Shown: positions 16,799-26,006 of the stretch, piece by piece | Layout: every line of letters starts with the position of its first letter | Numbering within the stretch: the first letter of the stretch is position 1 | Source: Psychrobacillus sp. NEAU-3TGS | Lineage (GTDB): Bacteria; Bacillota; Bacilli; Bacillales_A; Planococcaceae | Length of the DNA: 64,000 bases | NCBI RefSeq assembly: GCF_029955155.1 | Contig: NZ_JAPNOZ010000012.1 | Coordinates: 577,610 to 641,609 of the forward strand | Direction of reading: 5' to 3' | Translations under genes and position numbers: made by a program | The notes under the pieces: generated by a model | What the model saw: only the letters and a program-made list of their open reading frames with translations | Database searches by the model: none | What the model was told of the DNA's origin: nothing

Positions 16799-17643
16799 AC
16801 TAATTCCCCTCCCGTTACTTTCACAAAAATATCCCCTAATGTTGGTTCGTTGGAATGTACCGTTACCACTCGATTATCTTTCATTAATTGGTACATTTCT
16901 TCTGCTCCTGCTGCATCTCTACGGAGTTGTATTTTTTCATCATTCGTTAGTTCTACGATAATTGTAGCATCCGCATATTGCTTCTTTAACTTGTTTGGTT
17001 GATCGAGCAGACGGATCTTCCCTTTATTTAAAAAGGCAACGCGATTACACAATGTATCTGCTTCCTGCATATCATGCGTCGTTAAAAAAATGGTCGTTCC
17101 TTTTTTATTGAGCGCACGTAATCCCTCATATATATGAAGGGTATTCACCGGATCCAGTGCAGATGTTGGTTCATCTAAAAATAATAGCTCTGGTTCATGC
17201 AAAATTGCCCTTGCTAAAACGACACGCTGCGTCATCCCTTTTGATAATGTAGCCACTTTTTTCTTGCTTTCTTCTTTTAAATTAACGAATCCAAGGGCCT
17301 CATCAATTTTAGAAAGTGGGAGATCATATAGCTCGCAATACAATTTTAAATTCTCATAAATGGTCAATCTTCTATACAGGCCACTATTATCTGTTAGTAC
17401 GCCGAAACGTTTGCGTGCTTTTGGATTTTTCAGATGGGAAACATTTTCCCCAAAAACAAATGCTTCTCCTTCTGTCGGATCTAGTTGACCAGTTAATATT
17501 TTAATGGTTGTTGTTTTTCCCGAGCCACTTGGTCCCAGAAAGCCAAAAATTTCTCCTTTTTTTACTTCAAAATCGACCCCTTCAATTGCTTTAAAATTAG
17601 CAAAATATTTTGCTAAACCTTTCACTTCAATTGCGTTTTCCAT
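16795..17643 (-). CDS. ABC transporter ATP-binding protein
   Basis: A complete ABC-2-type ATPase of about 282 residues. Walker A is GPSGSGKTTTIK, the signature motif appears as LSKGMTQRV in place of LSGGQ-type, Walker B is LLFLDEPTSALD, and the H-loop is TTHDMQEAD. A C-terminal regulatory tail follows (VVTVHSNEPTLGDIFVKVTG), typical of exporters paired with ABC-2 permeases. Of two close ATG codons, the second at 17643 is correctly spaced from AGGAGG. It drives the permease directly downstream; the ABC/LytTR regulator upstream is likely functionally linked. Confidence 0.9.
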   Translation of the reverse strand: MENAIEVKGLAKYFANFKAIEGVDFEVKKGEIFGFLGPSGSGKTTTIKILTGQLDPTEGEAFVFGENVSHLKNPKARKRFGVLTDNSGLYRRLTIYENLKLYCELYDLPLSKIDEALGFVNLKEESKKKVATLSKGMTQRVVLARAILHEPELLFLDEPTSALDPVNTLHIYEGLRALNKKGTTIFLTTHDMQEADTLCNRVAFLNKGKIRLLDQPNKLKKQYADATIIVELTNDEKIQLRRDAAGAEEMYQLMKDNRVVTVHSNEPTLGDIFVKVTGGELV

Positions 17644-17762
17644 ATTCATCCTCCTAAATGGTTAGTTGTCTGTTTCGTTTCTACACAACTAACATTAAGC
17701 GGTTTTTATATGGAAAACAGCATATTTCCGGTGAAAGGAGTCATTTCCTTGGTGAATGGAGC

Positions 17763-18779
17763 TTATTTGAGGCCCAACATTCCCTTTAAATCCGCCATTT
17801 TCGTTTTGGATAAGGGAACGGAAGATTTTAATGCATCATCGAGTACGAGGCTATAACTATTTCTCGTCCACGTAATTACTTCCCGAACTTTTTGTAAATT
17901 CACGATATAGGAACGGTGACATCGGAAAAATCCAAACGGATATAATCGCTCCTCTAATTCATTTAGCGTAAACGTACAAGGAAAGCTTTCTCCTTTTATA
18001 TGTAAAAAAGTTTGCCCTTCAGTACTTTCAATATAGTCAATTTCTGGTGGATCAAATAGCACGATTTTTTCATTTACTTTCGTTGGGATTTTTTCAAATC
18101 GGATTGGTTGTACAATTTTTTCTTCGGTTTCACTTTCTATTACGTTTACGTTATGGAGTTCCTCTGGATGCTCTTCTTCGGTTTGGACTATTTGAAGTCC
18201 TTTGTCATCCAAGCGAACAATTTTATCTGCAACAGTTACTGCTGTTTCTAAGTGACTTGTTAAAACAAGCACTGTTTTATTCAATTTTCGAAGCTCGTTA
18301 AAAACGGCGATAAATATTCGTTTCGATTCAACGTCCAAATTTTGATCAGGTTCTTCCATTATGTAAGTTTCCGCATTTTGAATCAGTATGTAAGCTAACT
18401 GAGCACGTTTTTTTTCGGAATATGTAAGGTCTTTTATTTTTTTGTTTTTCTTCGAATCCAGCTGTACTAAACGAGTAATCTCTTCGATTGATTGTTTGGA
18501 TTGATACAATTGATGGTAAAACTTGAGAAACTCCTGCACTGTAAGGCGTTCGTGCAATCCTTCATGCAGAAAAAAGAACGCTAACTTCTTTTCATCCGCA
18601 TATTGAATTTCTCCATTGGATAAAAAATTTCTTCCTAGTATTATTTCGATTAACTGCTCCCTTATGTTCACATTCGAACAAATAGCGGTAACTTCCCCAC
18701 CAGCAATCGTTAAATCAAAAGCAGGAAATACGATGGAATCATATACTTGCTTTTCTGCTTGTATAAATTTGAGTGACAT
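17763..18779 (-). CDS. LytTR-family regulator with an ABC-ATPase-like N-terminus
   Basis: The 338-residue protein fuses two parts. Residues 1-210 resemble an ABC ATPase but with degenerate motifs: no recognisable Walker A GxxGxGKS, a signature-like LTYSEKKRAQLAY, Walker B-like AETYIMEEPDQN and an H-loop-like LTSHLETA. Residues about 235-338 are a LytTR DNA-binding domain: DYIESTEGQTFLHIKG, then GFFRCHRSYIVNLQKVREV and the ending VPLSKTKMADLKGML. Such ABC-LytTR proteins are known in Firmicutes next to ABC-2 exporters, which they are thought to regulate. It sits 120 bp upstream of the ATPase/permease pair. AGAGGA precedes the ATG. Confidence 0.85.
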   Translation of the reverse strand: MSLKFIQAEKQVYDSIVFPAFDLTIAGGEVTAICSNVNIREQLIEIILGRNFLSNGEIQYADEKKLAFFFLHEGLHERLTVQEFLKFYHQLYQSKQSIEEITRLVQLDSKKNKKIKDLTYSEKKRAQLAYILIQNAETYIMEEPDQNLDVESKRIFIAVFNELRKLNKTVLVLTSHLETAVTVADKIVRLDDKGLQIVQTEEEHPEELHNVNVIESETEEKIVQPIRFEKIPTKVNEKIVLFDPPEIDYIESTEGQTFLHIKGESFPCTFTLNELEERLYPFGFFRCHRSYIVNLQKVREVITWTRNSYSLVLDDALKSSVPLSKTKMADLKGMLGLK

Positions 18780-18845
18780 CCAAAATCCTCTTTTCTATTA
18801 TTCTTAACATTTTAATTATAACAGTTTTCTATATATGCCCATATA

Positions 18846-18878
18846 GAAAAAACACGAACCCATAAAGGCTCGTGTTTT
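18846..18878 (-). terminator. terminator of the TAXI-TRAP operon
   Basis: AACACGAGCC / GGTTCGTGTT stem followed by T6 on the minus strand, immediately after the permease stop. The loop is TTTATG. Confidence 0.8.
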
Positions 18879-18882
18879 CCAA

Positions 18883-20898
18883 TTAAGCTACTATTGCTTG
18901 TTTCTTTTTATCTGTTTTTTCACGTGTCATATATTGGATCGTGACAAGAATAGCAAAAATGATTAAGCCTGCAATGTCAGAATAACCTTCCGGATAAATT
19001 AATAATAACCCTGCAACCACAGCGAAAATTCTTTCAATCCAATTTACTTTACGATACCAATAACCAATTACTCCTGCACCAATAGCAATCATTCCGATTA
19101 ATGCTGTAACGAAAACCCATATAATTTCCCACAAGGTTGTATCGATCATTAATAACGTCGGTGAAAATACAACCATATATGGAATAATGAAAGCGGCTAT
19201 CGCTAACTTGGAAGCTTCCACACCCGTTTTAATTGGATCTCCACCTGAAATTCCAGATGCTGCAAAGGCAGCAAGGGCGACAGGCGGCGTAATATCTGCA
19301 ATAATCCCAAAATAGAACACGAAGAAATGCGCTGATAATAATACGACAATCGGCACAGCACTTTGCGGTACGTCAGGTGCCAATAATGCAATAATAGCCG
19401 GTGCTGCAATTGTAGAAGTAATAACATAGTTAGCAGTTGTTGGAGCACCCATTCCTAATATTAGAGATGCAATCATAACAAAGAACAATGTTAAAATAAT
19501 ACTTCCTCCAGCTAGTTTTACTAAACTCGTTGCCAAGCTTAGTCCTAATCCAGTTTTCACAACAACCCCTACAATTATTCCAGCACACGCAGTAGCAGCT
19601 ATAACACCTAGAGCTGTACGAGCACCATCCACTAATGCATCTAAAATCTCACGAGGACCTGTTTTTGTATCTCTGTTGATCATCCCAACGATGATACAAG
19701 CAACAATACCGTACATTGCAGAGTGAATGACAGGAACCCCTACCATCATCAACACGATGATTAAGAAAATCGGCAATATTAAATATAACTTTTTAAAGAT
19801 TTTTTTACGATCTGGCATTTGCTCGTCTGTTAAACCACGTAATCCTAATCGCTTTGCTTCAAAATGCGTCATAATCCAAATTCCAGTGAAATATAAAACA
19901 GCAGGAATTGCAGCGGCTTTCGCGATATCCCAATACGTCACGCCACGACCAATAAATTCAACCATTAAGAAAGCAGCCGCCCCCATAATCGGTGGCATCA
20001 ATTGTCCTCCAGTTGAAGAAGACGCCTCTACCGCACCGGCAAATTCCTTTTTATAACCGAGTGATTTCATCATAGGTATTGTATAGGCACCTGAGGTAAC
20101 AACGTTTGCTACAGAGCTACCTGAAATTGTTCCTTGCAGCGCAGATGAAAAGATCGCTACTTTTGCAGGACCGCCAACCAGCTTCCCAGCTACTGCTATG
20201 GATAAATCATTAAAGTATTCTCCTACTCCCGTTTTTACTAGAAACGCCCCAAATAATAGGAATGCAAAAATATACGTAGAAGAAACGGCAAGAGGAGTCC
20301 CTAAAATTCCGTCCGTCGTAAAGAACATTAAATTAACGATGTTATCCACACTTTGCCCGCGATGGGCCATGAAATCTGGGAAATACGGTCCGAAATACGC
20401 ATACACTAAAAACAAAGAAGCAATAATGGTAATAGGCAAGCCTACAGCACGTCTAGAAGCTTCTAATACTAGTAATATGGAAAGTAAACCTATAAAAAAG
20501 TCCAATCCCTCTAACTGGCCTAAACTTTGTACTAAACGATTGTAGTTAATTGTCCAGTAACTTCCGATTAAAATTGCTCCCGCAGCTAATATAAAATCAT
20601 AAAATGGCACTTTTGTTTTCGAAAACTTTCGTCGTGCCGGAAATAATAAAAAAATAAAAACAAGTCCAAAGCCTAAATGGACCGTACGCTGAATTTGTGC
20701 TGGAAACTGACCAAAAATAGCCGTATACAATTGAAATAATGAAAACGCCATTAACCCAAAGTAAATAACATACTTCAATATTCCACCTAAAGTACGTGTA
20801 TTCGATTCAAGATCATACTTCTCTAAAATGGCCTGTTGCTCCTCAACAGACAATTCATCAAACTGATTGTCTTGTAATTTCGGATCCTTTTTACCCAT
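18883..20898 (-). CDS. TRAP transporter fused permease (TAXI type, DctQM-like)
   Basis: The 671-residue polytopic protein is of the length typical of fused 4TM/12TM permeases that work with TAXI binding proteins. The N-terminal QELQTAIFG/ARRKFSKTKV region and first four helices correspond to the small DctQ-like unit. The large unit follows, with hallmark sequences GTISGSSVANVVTSGAYTIP, SSTGGQLMPPIMGAAAFLM and LGMGAPTTANYVITS. It imports a small organic acid driven by a sodium or proton gradient. It overlaps the DUF1850 gene by 8 bp. GGAG precedes the ATG, so translation is coupled and efficient. Confidence 0.9.
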   Translation of the reverse strand: MGKKDPKLQDNQFDELSVEEQQAILEKYDLESNTRTLGGILKYVIYFGLMAFSLFQLYTAIFGQFPAQIQRTVHLGFGLVFIFLLFPARRKFSKTKVPFYDFILAAGAILIGSYWTINYNRLVQSLGQLEGLDFFIGLLSILLVLEASRRAVGLPITIIASLFLVYAYFGPYFPDFMAHRGQSVDNIVNLMFFTTDGILGTPLAVSSTYIFAFLLFGAFLVKTGVGEYFNDLSIAVAGKLVGGPAKVAIFSSALQGTISGSSVANVVTSGAYTIPMMKSLGYKKEFAGAVEASSSTGGQLMPPIMGAAAFLMVEFIGRGVTYWDIAKAAAIPAVLYFTGIWIMTHFEAKRLGLRGLTDEQMPDRKKIFKKLYLILPIFLIIVLMMVGVPVIHSAMYGIVACIIVGMINRDTKTGPREILDALVDGARTALGVIAATACAGIIVGVVVKTGLGLSLATSLVKLAGGSIILTLFFVMIASLILGMGAPTTANYVITSTIAAPAIIALLAPDVPQSAVPIVVLLSAHFFVFYFGIIADITPPVALAAFAASGISGGDPIKTGVEASKLAIAAFIIPYMVVFSPTLLMIDTTLWEIIWVFVTALIGMIAIGAGVIGYWYRKVNWIERIFAVVAGLLLIYPEGYSDIAGLIIFAILVTIQYMTREKTDKKKQAIVA

Positions 20899-21394
20899 TC
20901 AATTCGACTCCTTTCATCTTTTCATATAAAGACAGTTTCTTCACTTCAAATATATATGATTTACCCCTAACTAGCTCTTCTTTTAAATTAAATTCCTTCG
21001 TCCCATAGCTGAAGCTTAACTTATAGTCAACATCACCAATATGTAAGGTAAAATCCTTCAATATCGCTTCCTCGTATCGCAACGTATAAATTCCATTTTC
21101 ATACTGTAACGTTTGACCTTTCTCCGCATAACCGGGCATACCGATTGCAACATCGCTATATTGCATAGATAATAATCGAATTGCATTAGAATCTAGTACT
21201 CTATAACTCTCAATTACATCCGTCAGATGAATAGAGTGTGTAAAAATAATTTGAAAATCGGTTTCTCTACTCATCGGTATGTAGTGTAGAACTGGGTCCT
21301 CACTGCGTGTTTCTGTATACGTAAAAGCAGTCCAAAAAGGAATAAAAAATATAATAGGCATTAAGATGATTAGCCCCACAAGTATTTTTTTCAC
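20891..21394 (-). CDS. DUF1850 protein of a TAXI-TRAP operon
   Basis: The 167-residue product has an N-terminal membrane anchor (ILVGLIILMPIIFFIPFW). Its extracytoplasmic domain carries the DUF1850 signature FTHSIHLTDVIESYRV and the GMPGYAEKGQ..YENG stretch. The family is found almost only beside TAXI binding proteins and fused permeases, as here, and may be an accessory subunit; its role is unproven. The start is GTG with no close ribosome site. It lies 75 bp after the binding-protein gene, across a hairpin, which probably lowers its expression relative to the binding protein. Confidence 0.8.
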   Translation of the reverse strand: MKKILVGLIILMPIIFFIPFWTAFTYTETRSEDPVLHYIPMSRETDFQIIFTHSIHLTDVIESYRVLDSNAIRLLSMQYSDVAIGMPGYAEKGQTLQYENGIYTLRYEEAILKDFTLHIGDVDYKLSFSYGTKEFNLKEELVRGKSYIFEVKKLSLYEKMKGVELNG

Positions 21395-21418
21395 TTGTTG
21401 ATTAACCCCATTTAATTC

Positions 21419-21458
21419 AAAAAGAGGCTCGAAGCTATTCGCAACTGAGCCCCTTTTT
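21419..21458 (-). terminator. partial terminator inside the TAXI-TRAP operon
   Basis: AAAGGGGCTC / GAGCCTCTTT stem with a T run on the minus strand between the binding-protein gene and DUF1850. It likely gives excess binding protein over permease. Confidence 0.7.
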
Positions 21459-21468
21459 TATTTTTCAA

Positions 21469-22485
21469 TTATTTATTTACTTCATCAAAATATTTTTGTG
21501 CACCAGGATGAACTTCGATACCGATTCCATCTAAACCAGTTTCCGCTTTAATGAATTCACCTTTTGCATGACTGATTTTATCTGTATTATCATAAATTGC
21601 TTTTGTCATTTGATATACAAGATCTTCTGGAAGTTCTTTCTTAACTGCAAGCATTGCCAGTACAGATACAGCTGGTACTTCTTCTGCTAAATCATAAGTA
21701 CCTTTAGGAATAGCATCTTTCGCATAATATGGATATTTTTCGATTAATGCTTCTGCTTTATCGTTACTTACCGGAATGATGGATACTTTATTTGTTGCAT
21801 TCAATGCTTCTACCGCACCAGTTGGATAACCAGCTGTGATGAATGCTGCATCGATTTGTCCAGATTGGATACCATCAGTTGACTCACCAAAGTCTAAGTT
21901 TTGTGCTTGGATATCATCCATTGTTAACCCGTGTATTTCAAGTAATTGTTCTGCATTTGCGTAAGTACCAGAACCTGGTGCGCCCACAGAAACTTTTTTA
22001 CCTTTTAAATCTTCGTAAGAAGTAATACCTGAATCAGCAAGTGTTACTAATTGAATTGTTTCTGGATACAAGGCACCTAATGCAGTTACTGAATCCGTTT
22101 TCTTTCCTTCAAACATTAGGGTTCCTTCCGTTCCATAATACGCAATATCGGTTTGTACGAAAGCGATATCACCTTCGCCATTTTGCAAAGCAGTCATATT
22201 TGCAGCGGATGCTTGAGAAACTTCTGCTGTAGTTTTAACACCAGTTTCCGTTGTTATCAATTCAGCGAATGTACCGCCAAGTGGATAATAAGTTCCTTGT
22301 GTTCCACCAGTTAACAAGCTTAAAAACTTAGGTGCTTCGCTTGATTTTTCAGTTTCTCCGCCAGCACTACCATCAGTAGTAGAATCGCTGTCTGAAGTAC
22401 CGCTATCTGTAGAACCACAAGCTGCTAATACTAATAAAACAAATAAGCTTAGAAGTGCTAACAAATTCCATTGCTTTTTCTTCAT
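21469..22485 (-). CDS. TAXI-family TRAP transporter solute-binding lipoprotein
   Basis: The 338-residue lipoprotein (lipobox VLAACG at about residues 18-23, then a Ser/Thr/Asp-rich linker) belongs to the TAXI solute-binding family. FLSLLTGGTQGTYYPLGGTFAEL (shortened here) has the GG..GTYYP.G motif that names the family. The rest shows GDIAFVQTDIAYYGT, KVSVGAPGSGTYANAEQLL and FITAGYPTGAVEAL. It captures the substrate outside the cell and hands it to the fused permease. Homologues bind glutamate or similar dicarboxylates; the ligand here is unknown. GGGGAG precedes the ATG. First gene of the operon. Confidence 0.9.
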   Translation of the reverse strand: MKKKQWNLLALLSLFVLLVLAACGSTDSGTSDSDSTTDGSAGGETEKSSEAPKFLSLLTGGTQGTYYPLGGTFAELITTETGVKTTAEVSQASAANMTALQNGEGDIAFVQTDIAYYGTEGTLMFEGKKTDSVTALGALYPETIQLVTLADSGITSYEDLKGKKVSVGAPGSGTYANAEQLLEIHGLTMDDIQAQNLDFGESTDGIQSGQIDAAFITAGYPTGAVEALNATNKVSIIPVSNDKAEALIEKYPYYAKDAIPKGTYDLAEEVPAVSVLAMLAVKKELPEDLVYQMTKAIYDNTDKISHAKGEFIKAETGLDGIGIEVHPGAQKYFDEVNK

Positions 22486-22631
22486 TCAAATTTCTCCCCT
22501 TATCTATAAATTTCCCCTATGTTCGTTACAATTCTACCATAAGTCGCTACTTAATTGTCAACCTATTATGCCAATTCGCTATTTTTAGATTATTATATAT
22601 AATATATTACCGACTTATTAACTGACAAAAT

Positions 22632-22674
22632 AAAAAACGCACATATAATCTTTTCAGATTATATGTGCGTTTTT
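22632..22674. terminator. bidirectional terminator between ricA and the TRAP operon
   Basis: A long perfect stem, AAAACGCACATATAATC / GATTATATGTGCGTTTT, with T runs on both strands, 10 bp after the ricA stop. Confidence 0.85.
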
Positions 22675-22683
22675 CTTCAATTA

Positions 22684-23118
22684 TTAAGAACAGCTATCAT
22701 ATGTTGTATTTTTTACTTTGGAGCCAGTTTCGCCTCTTAGTAGATCGCCTTCAGTTGCTTCGATAATTTGGTTTGTTACATTGTTAGAAATTGAGTTTGC
22801 AACTAATTGTAAAAGGCTGTTTACATCACCTTGTGATTGTTTGAACTCTTGTACAATTGGCAGTTCATCGATTTCTGCTTCGATTGCTTCGATTTTACCT
22901 TCAATCATTTTGAGTGCTTTTTCTTTTCCTAGATGTTGAAAGTTTACTGCTTGTTTTTGCAAACTTTTCAAACTAGCAATTTTTTCACGCACTGTTTGGT
23001 TTTCGTTAATTTGTGCTTCTGCACGTTTAAAGAAATCCACTTCTTCTGTATTGGCAATCATTGTTGCGATTTCTTTTGCTTTTTCAATAATATCGTCTCT
23101 AGTATATTTAGTAGTCAT
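22684..23118 (-). CDS. ricA: RicA (YmcA), Fe-S RNA-maturation complex subunit
   Basis: From ATG 23118 (AGAGGTGG upstream) the protein has 144 residues. It shows the YlbF/YmcA all-helical pattern: DDIIEKAKEIATMIANTEEVDFFKRAEAQI (shortened), LKSLQKQAVNFQ and ELPIVQEFKQSQGDVNSLLQL. In B. subtilis RicA, RicF and RicT form the Y-complex that carries iron-sulfur clusters and stimulates RNase Y and sporulation phosphorelay. The C-terminus TTYDSCS keeps one Cys. It directly follows miaB, start and stop touching, as in many Bacillales. Confidence 0.85.
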   Translation of the reverse strand: MTTKYTRDDIIEKAKEIATMIANTEEVDFFKRAEAQINENQTVREKIASLKSLQKQAVNFQHLGKEKALKMIEGKIEAIEAEIDELPIVQEFKQSQGDVNSLLQLVANSISNNVTNQIIEATEGDLLRGETGSKVKNTTYDSCS

Positions 23119-24664
23119 TATATTCCCACCTCTTGTTCTTTTTGTACTTCGACTAGTTCTCCAGTAAGTGACCAAGTTTTAGCATCTGTAATTTTTACTT
23201 GCACTAGCTGACCAATGATTTCTTTTGGTCCAACAAAGTTAACTAGCTTACTCTTTGGTGTATATCCTGCAAGTACTTCCGGGTTATTTTTACTTTCCCC
23301 TTCTACTAGTACTTCTACAATTTGTCCCTCGTATTTTTTCATTGCTTCTGCAGACATATCATTTACTAATTTATTTAAACGTTGGAGACGCTCTTTTTTC
23401 ACTTCCATCGGTACATTATCAACCATTTTGGCAGCTGGAGTACCTTCACGTGGAGAGTAAATATACGTATAAGCAATTTCAAATCCTACTTCTTTGTATA
23501 AAGACATCGTTTCTTCAAATTGCTCATCTGTTTCGTTCGGGAATCCAACGATAATATCCGTTGTTAAAGAGACATTGGGAATAGCAGTTTTAATCTTACG
23601 AACTAGCTCTAAATAATGTTCTCTTGAATATTTACGAGCCATTATTTTGAGTATATCAGATGAACCAGATTGAACTGGCAAATGAATGTGATCAACTAGG
23701 TTACCACCTTTTGCAAGTACCTCGATTAATGATCATCAAAGTCTCGAGGGTGACTTGTCATGAAACGAATACGTGCTACATCAATCTTTCGAAGATCATC
23801 CATTAAATCACCAAATCGATAATCTAGGTCTTCGAAGTCTTTTCCGTATGCATTAACGTTTTGACCAAGTAGTGTCACTTCTTTATAGCCTTGCGCTGCA
23901 AGATGTCTAATTTCTTGAATAATATCCTCAGGACGACGGCTACGTTCTTTTCCTCTTGTATAAGGAACGATACAATACGTACAGAACTTATCGCATCCGT
24001 ACATAATATTTACCCAAGCTTTAATAGAACCTTTACGAACGCGAGGTAAGTTTTCAATTACATCGCCTTCTTTAGACCAAACTTCTACGACCATTTCTTT
24101 TGAAAGGTAAGCTTCGTTTAGAATATTAGGTAAGCGGTGAATATTATGTGTTCCAAAAATCATATCCACTTGATTATAGGTTTTTAATATTTTATTGACG
24201 ACGGATTCTTCTTGGGACATACATCCACATACACCGATTAATACGTCTGGATTGTTTTGTTTTAAGTGTTTTAAATGGCCTAGTTCACCAAATACTTTGT
24301 TTTCCGCATTTTCACGAATGGCACATGTATTTAGTAAAATAACATTTGCATCATCCACCGTGTCAGTAGGCTCATATCCAAGTTGCATGAAAATACCAGC
24401 CATAACTTCTGTATCATGCTCATTCATTTGGCAGCCATACGTACGAATATAAAATTTACGGTTTTGCCCCATTCCTTTAAATTGCTCAGCAATAGAAAAG
24501 TCATTATGGTAAGCAACTTCTTCTTTTCCTCGTTTTTTTGCTTCTTTTAAGGATGGTGGAGTATAAACTGATTGAAAATATTGGCTATAATCCTTCACGG
24601 ATTTTTTGTCCGGAGAATTAGGTTCCTTTACTTGTGTACTTTGTAAACGCGATTCTTCGTTCAT
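23118..24664 (-). CDS. miaB: tRNA-2-methylthio-N6-dimethylallyladenosine synthase, frameshifted in this sequence
   Basis: The two frames together give a normal MiaB of about 515 residues. In order there is an UPF0004 domain with [25 protein letters not shown] and GCMSQEE (three Cys for the second cluster), a radical-SAM domain with [20 protein letters not shown], and the TRAM domain from about residue 445. The frame breaks after FDDH near 23727, where CATTAATC should read CATTTAATC to give [10 protein letters not shown]. The remainder is fully conserved, so a missing T in the consensus is more likely than loss of this tRNA hypermodification enzyme. AAGGAG precedes the ATG. Confidence 0.85.
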
Positions 24665-24843
24665 TAAGAAGACGCTCCTTTCTTTCCTTCGTAACTAATA
24701 CGAATACCCATCAACCTATTATACTGAATACTGCACTATAGCTACAAGGTATAAAGCTTAAAAGTACTTATTTGGACATAAGAAAATGGGTTTGGGGTGG
24801 AAACGTTGGAGTTTGTACTGTTTTATTTTGGTGGTTTCGGGGG

Positions 24844-25094
24844 ATCTTACGATTTAGGGGGGCTATCTTGCGATTTTTGCACTCCATTTTGCGATTCTAA
24901 GATTGGATCTTGCGATTTAGGGGTCCTATCTTGCGATTCCACACACCTTTCTTGCCATTCCTAATTTATGGAGGCGGATCTTGCGATTTGCGGACTCTAT
25001 TTTGCGATTCTAAGTCTGTATCTTGCGATTTAGGGGTCCTATCTTGTGATTCCACACAACTATCTCCCGTTTCCGGAACTCTATCTTCCTATTC
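24844..25094. repeat. 21-bp periodic tandem array A (12 units)
   Basis: The core ATCTTGCGATTY recurs with starts at 24844, 24865, 24886, 24907, 24928, 24949, 24978, 24999, 25020, 25041, 25062 and 25083. Every step is 21 bp except one of 29 bp. Units are degenerate: the last two keep spacing but lose the core. A four-unit block (24865-24948) recurs as 24978-25061, a higher-order 84-bp repeat. It fills the gap between the korB terminator and the miaB promoter region. The read-through frame is broken by the 29-bp step, so it is not a coding repeat. Confidence 0.9.
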
Positions 25095-25103
25095 TCCACA
25101 CAC

Positions 25104-25136
25104 TAAAAAAGCCACCCCTTAAAGGTAGCTTTTTTA
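25104..25136 (-). terminator. terminator of the kor operon
   Basis: GCTACCTTT / AAGGGGTGGC stem flanked by A and T runs, immediately after the korB stop. Confidence 0.8.
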
Positions 25137-25139
25137 TCA

Positions 25140-26006
25140 TCACATAAAATCTTGTAATAATGTATTAAATTCTTTCTCACTCATCTTCAAATTCTGGTCT
25201 GCAAGTGGTGTTGGTGCATAACCAGGAACTTGCTCTTGATAGGAAGGTGCTTCTTCATTTTGATAAATGATTCCTGTTACTAATCCTTCGTTCTCCATGA
25301 CAACTTGCATTGCTTGTTCGCGATTTGTATGGTCGTAGCCTTCTACATCGGAAAGCTTTGTTAAGTTTTCTTTGAACCAGTCATAGGTATTTACTTTATT
25401 GTACGTTACACAAGGACTGAACACATTGATGAAAGAAAAACCTTTATGGTTAATACCAGCCTCAATAATGGCAGTTAGTTCTTTAATATCAGAAGAGAAA
25501 CCTTGTGCTACAAAAGTAGCTCCTGATGTTAGTGCTAGTTCTAGTGGTTTAAGAGAAGGCTCGATTGCTCCACCTGGAGTGGATTTCGTTTTAAATCCTT
25601 CTGCTGAGCGTGGAGAAGTTTGCCCTTTTGTTAAACCGTAAATTTGGTTGTCCATGACTACGTATGTTAAGTCGATATTACGTCGAATGGAATGAATTGT
25701 ATGGCCGATACCGATTGCAAACCCGTCTCCGTCTCCACCAGAAGCAATTACATGCAGATCTTTATTTGCCATTTTCAAGCCTTGTGCAATCGGAAGTGCA
25801 CGTCCGTGAATACCATGGAAACCATATGAATGGATATAGCCGGAAATACGTCCTGAACAGCCGATTCCTGAAATTACCGCTAGGTCGTGGGGCTGAATGC
25901 CAACATTGGCTGCCGCACGTTGAATAGCTGCTTGAACGGAGAAGTCGCCACATCCTGGGCACCAGTTTGGTTTTACATTATTACGAAAGTCTTTAAATGT
26001 TACCAT
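25140..26006 (-). CDS. korB: 2-oxoacid:ferredoxin oxidoreductase, beta subunit
   Basis: The 288-residue protein is the thiamine-diphosphate-binding subunit. It shows PNWCPGCGDFSVQAAIQRA at the N-terminus, SGIGCSGRISGY, and the TPP/Mg motif GDGDGFAIGIGHTIHSIRRN ending near VVMDNQIYGLTKGQTSP. With the alpha/gamma subunit it oxidises 2-oxoglutarate or a related 2-oxoacid to an acyl-CoA and reduces ferredoxin. The start abuts the stop of the alpha subunit gene. The pair is common beside miaB in Bacillales. Confidence 0.9.
   Translation of the reverse strand: MVTFKDFRNNVKPNWCPGCGDFSVQAAIQRAAANVGIQPHDLAVISGIGCSGRISGYIHSYGFHGIHGRALPIAQGLKMANKDLHVIASGGDGDGFAIGIGHTIHSIRRNIDLTYVVMDNQIYGLTKGQTSPRSAEGFKTKSTPGGAIEPSLKPLELALTSGATFVAQGFSSDIKELTAIIEAGINHKGFSFINVFSPCVTYNKVNTYDWFKENLTKLSDVEGYDHTNREQAMQVVMENEGLVTGIIYQNEEAPSYQEQVPGYAPTPLADQNLKMSEKEFNTLLQDFM

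Noticed and set aside
24844-25094. CRISPR array
   Set aside because: Units are 12-bp cores with 9-bp spacers, far too short and too regular. No cas genes are in the window.
24910-25122. 70-codon plus-strand frame with heptad-like repeats (CDL..L) in array A
   Set aside because: It is a by-product of a 21-bp repeat, which is a multiple of three. It has no ribosome site, and the 29-bp step and decayed units break the pattern.
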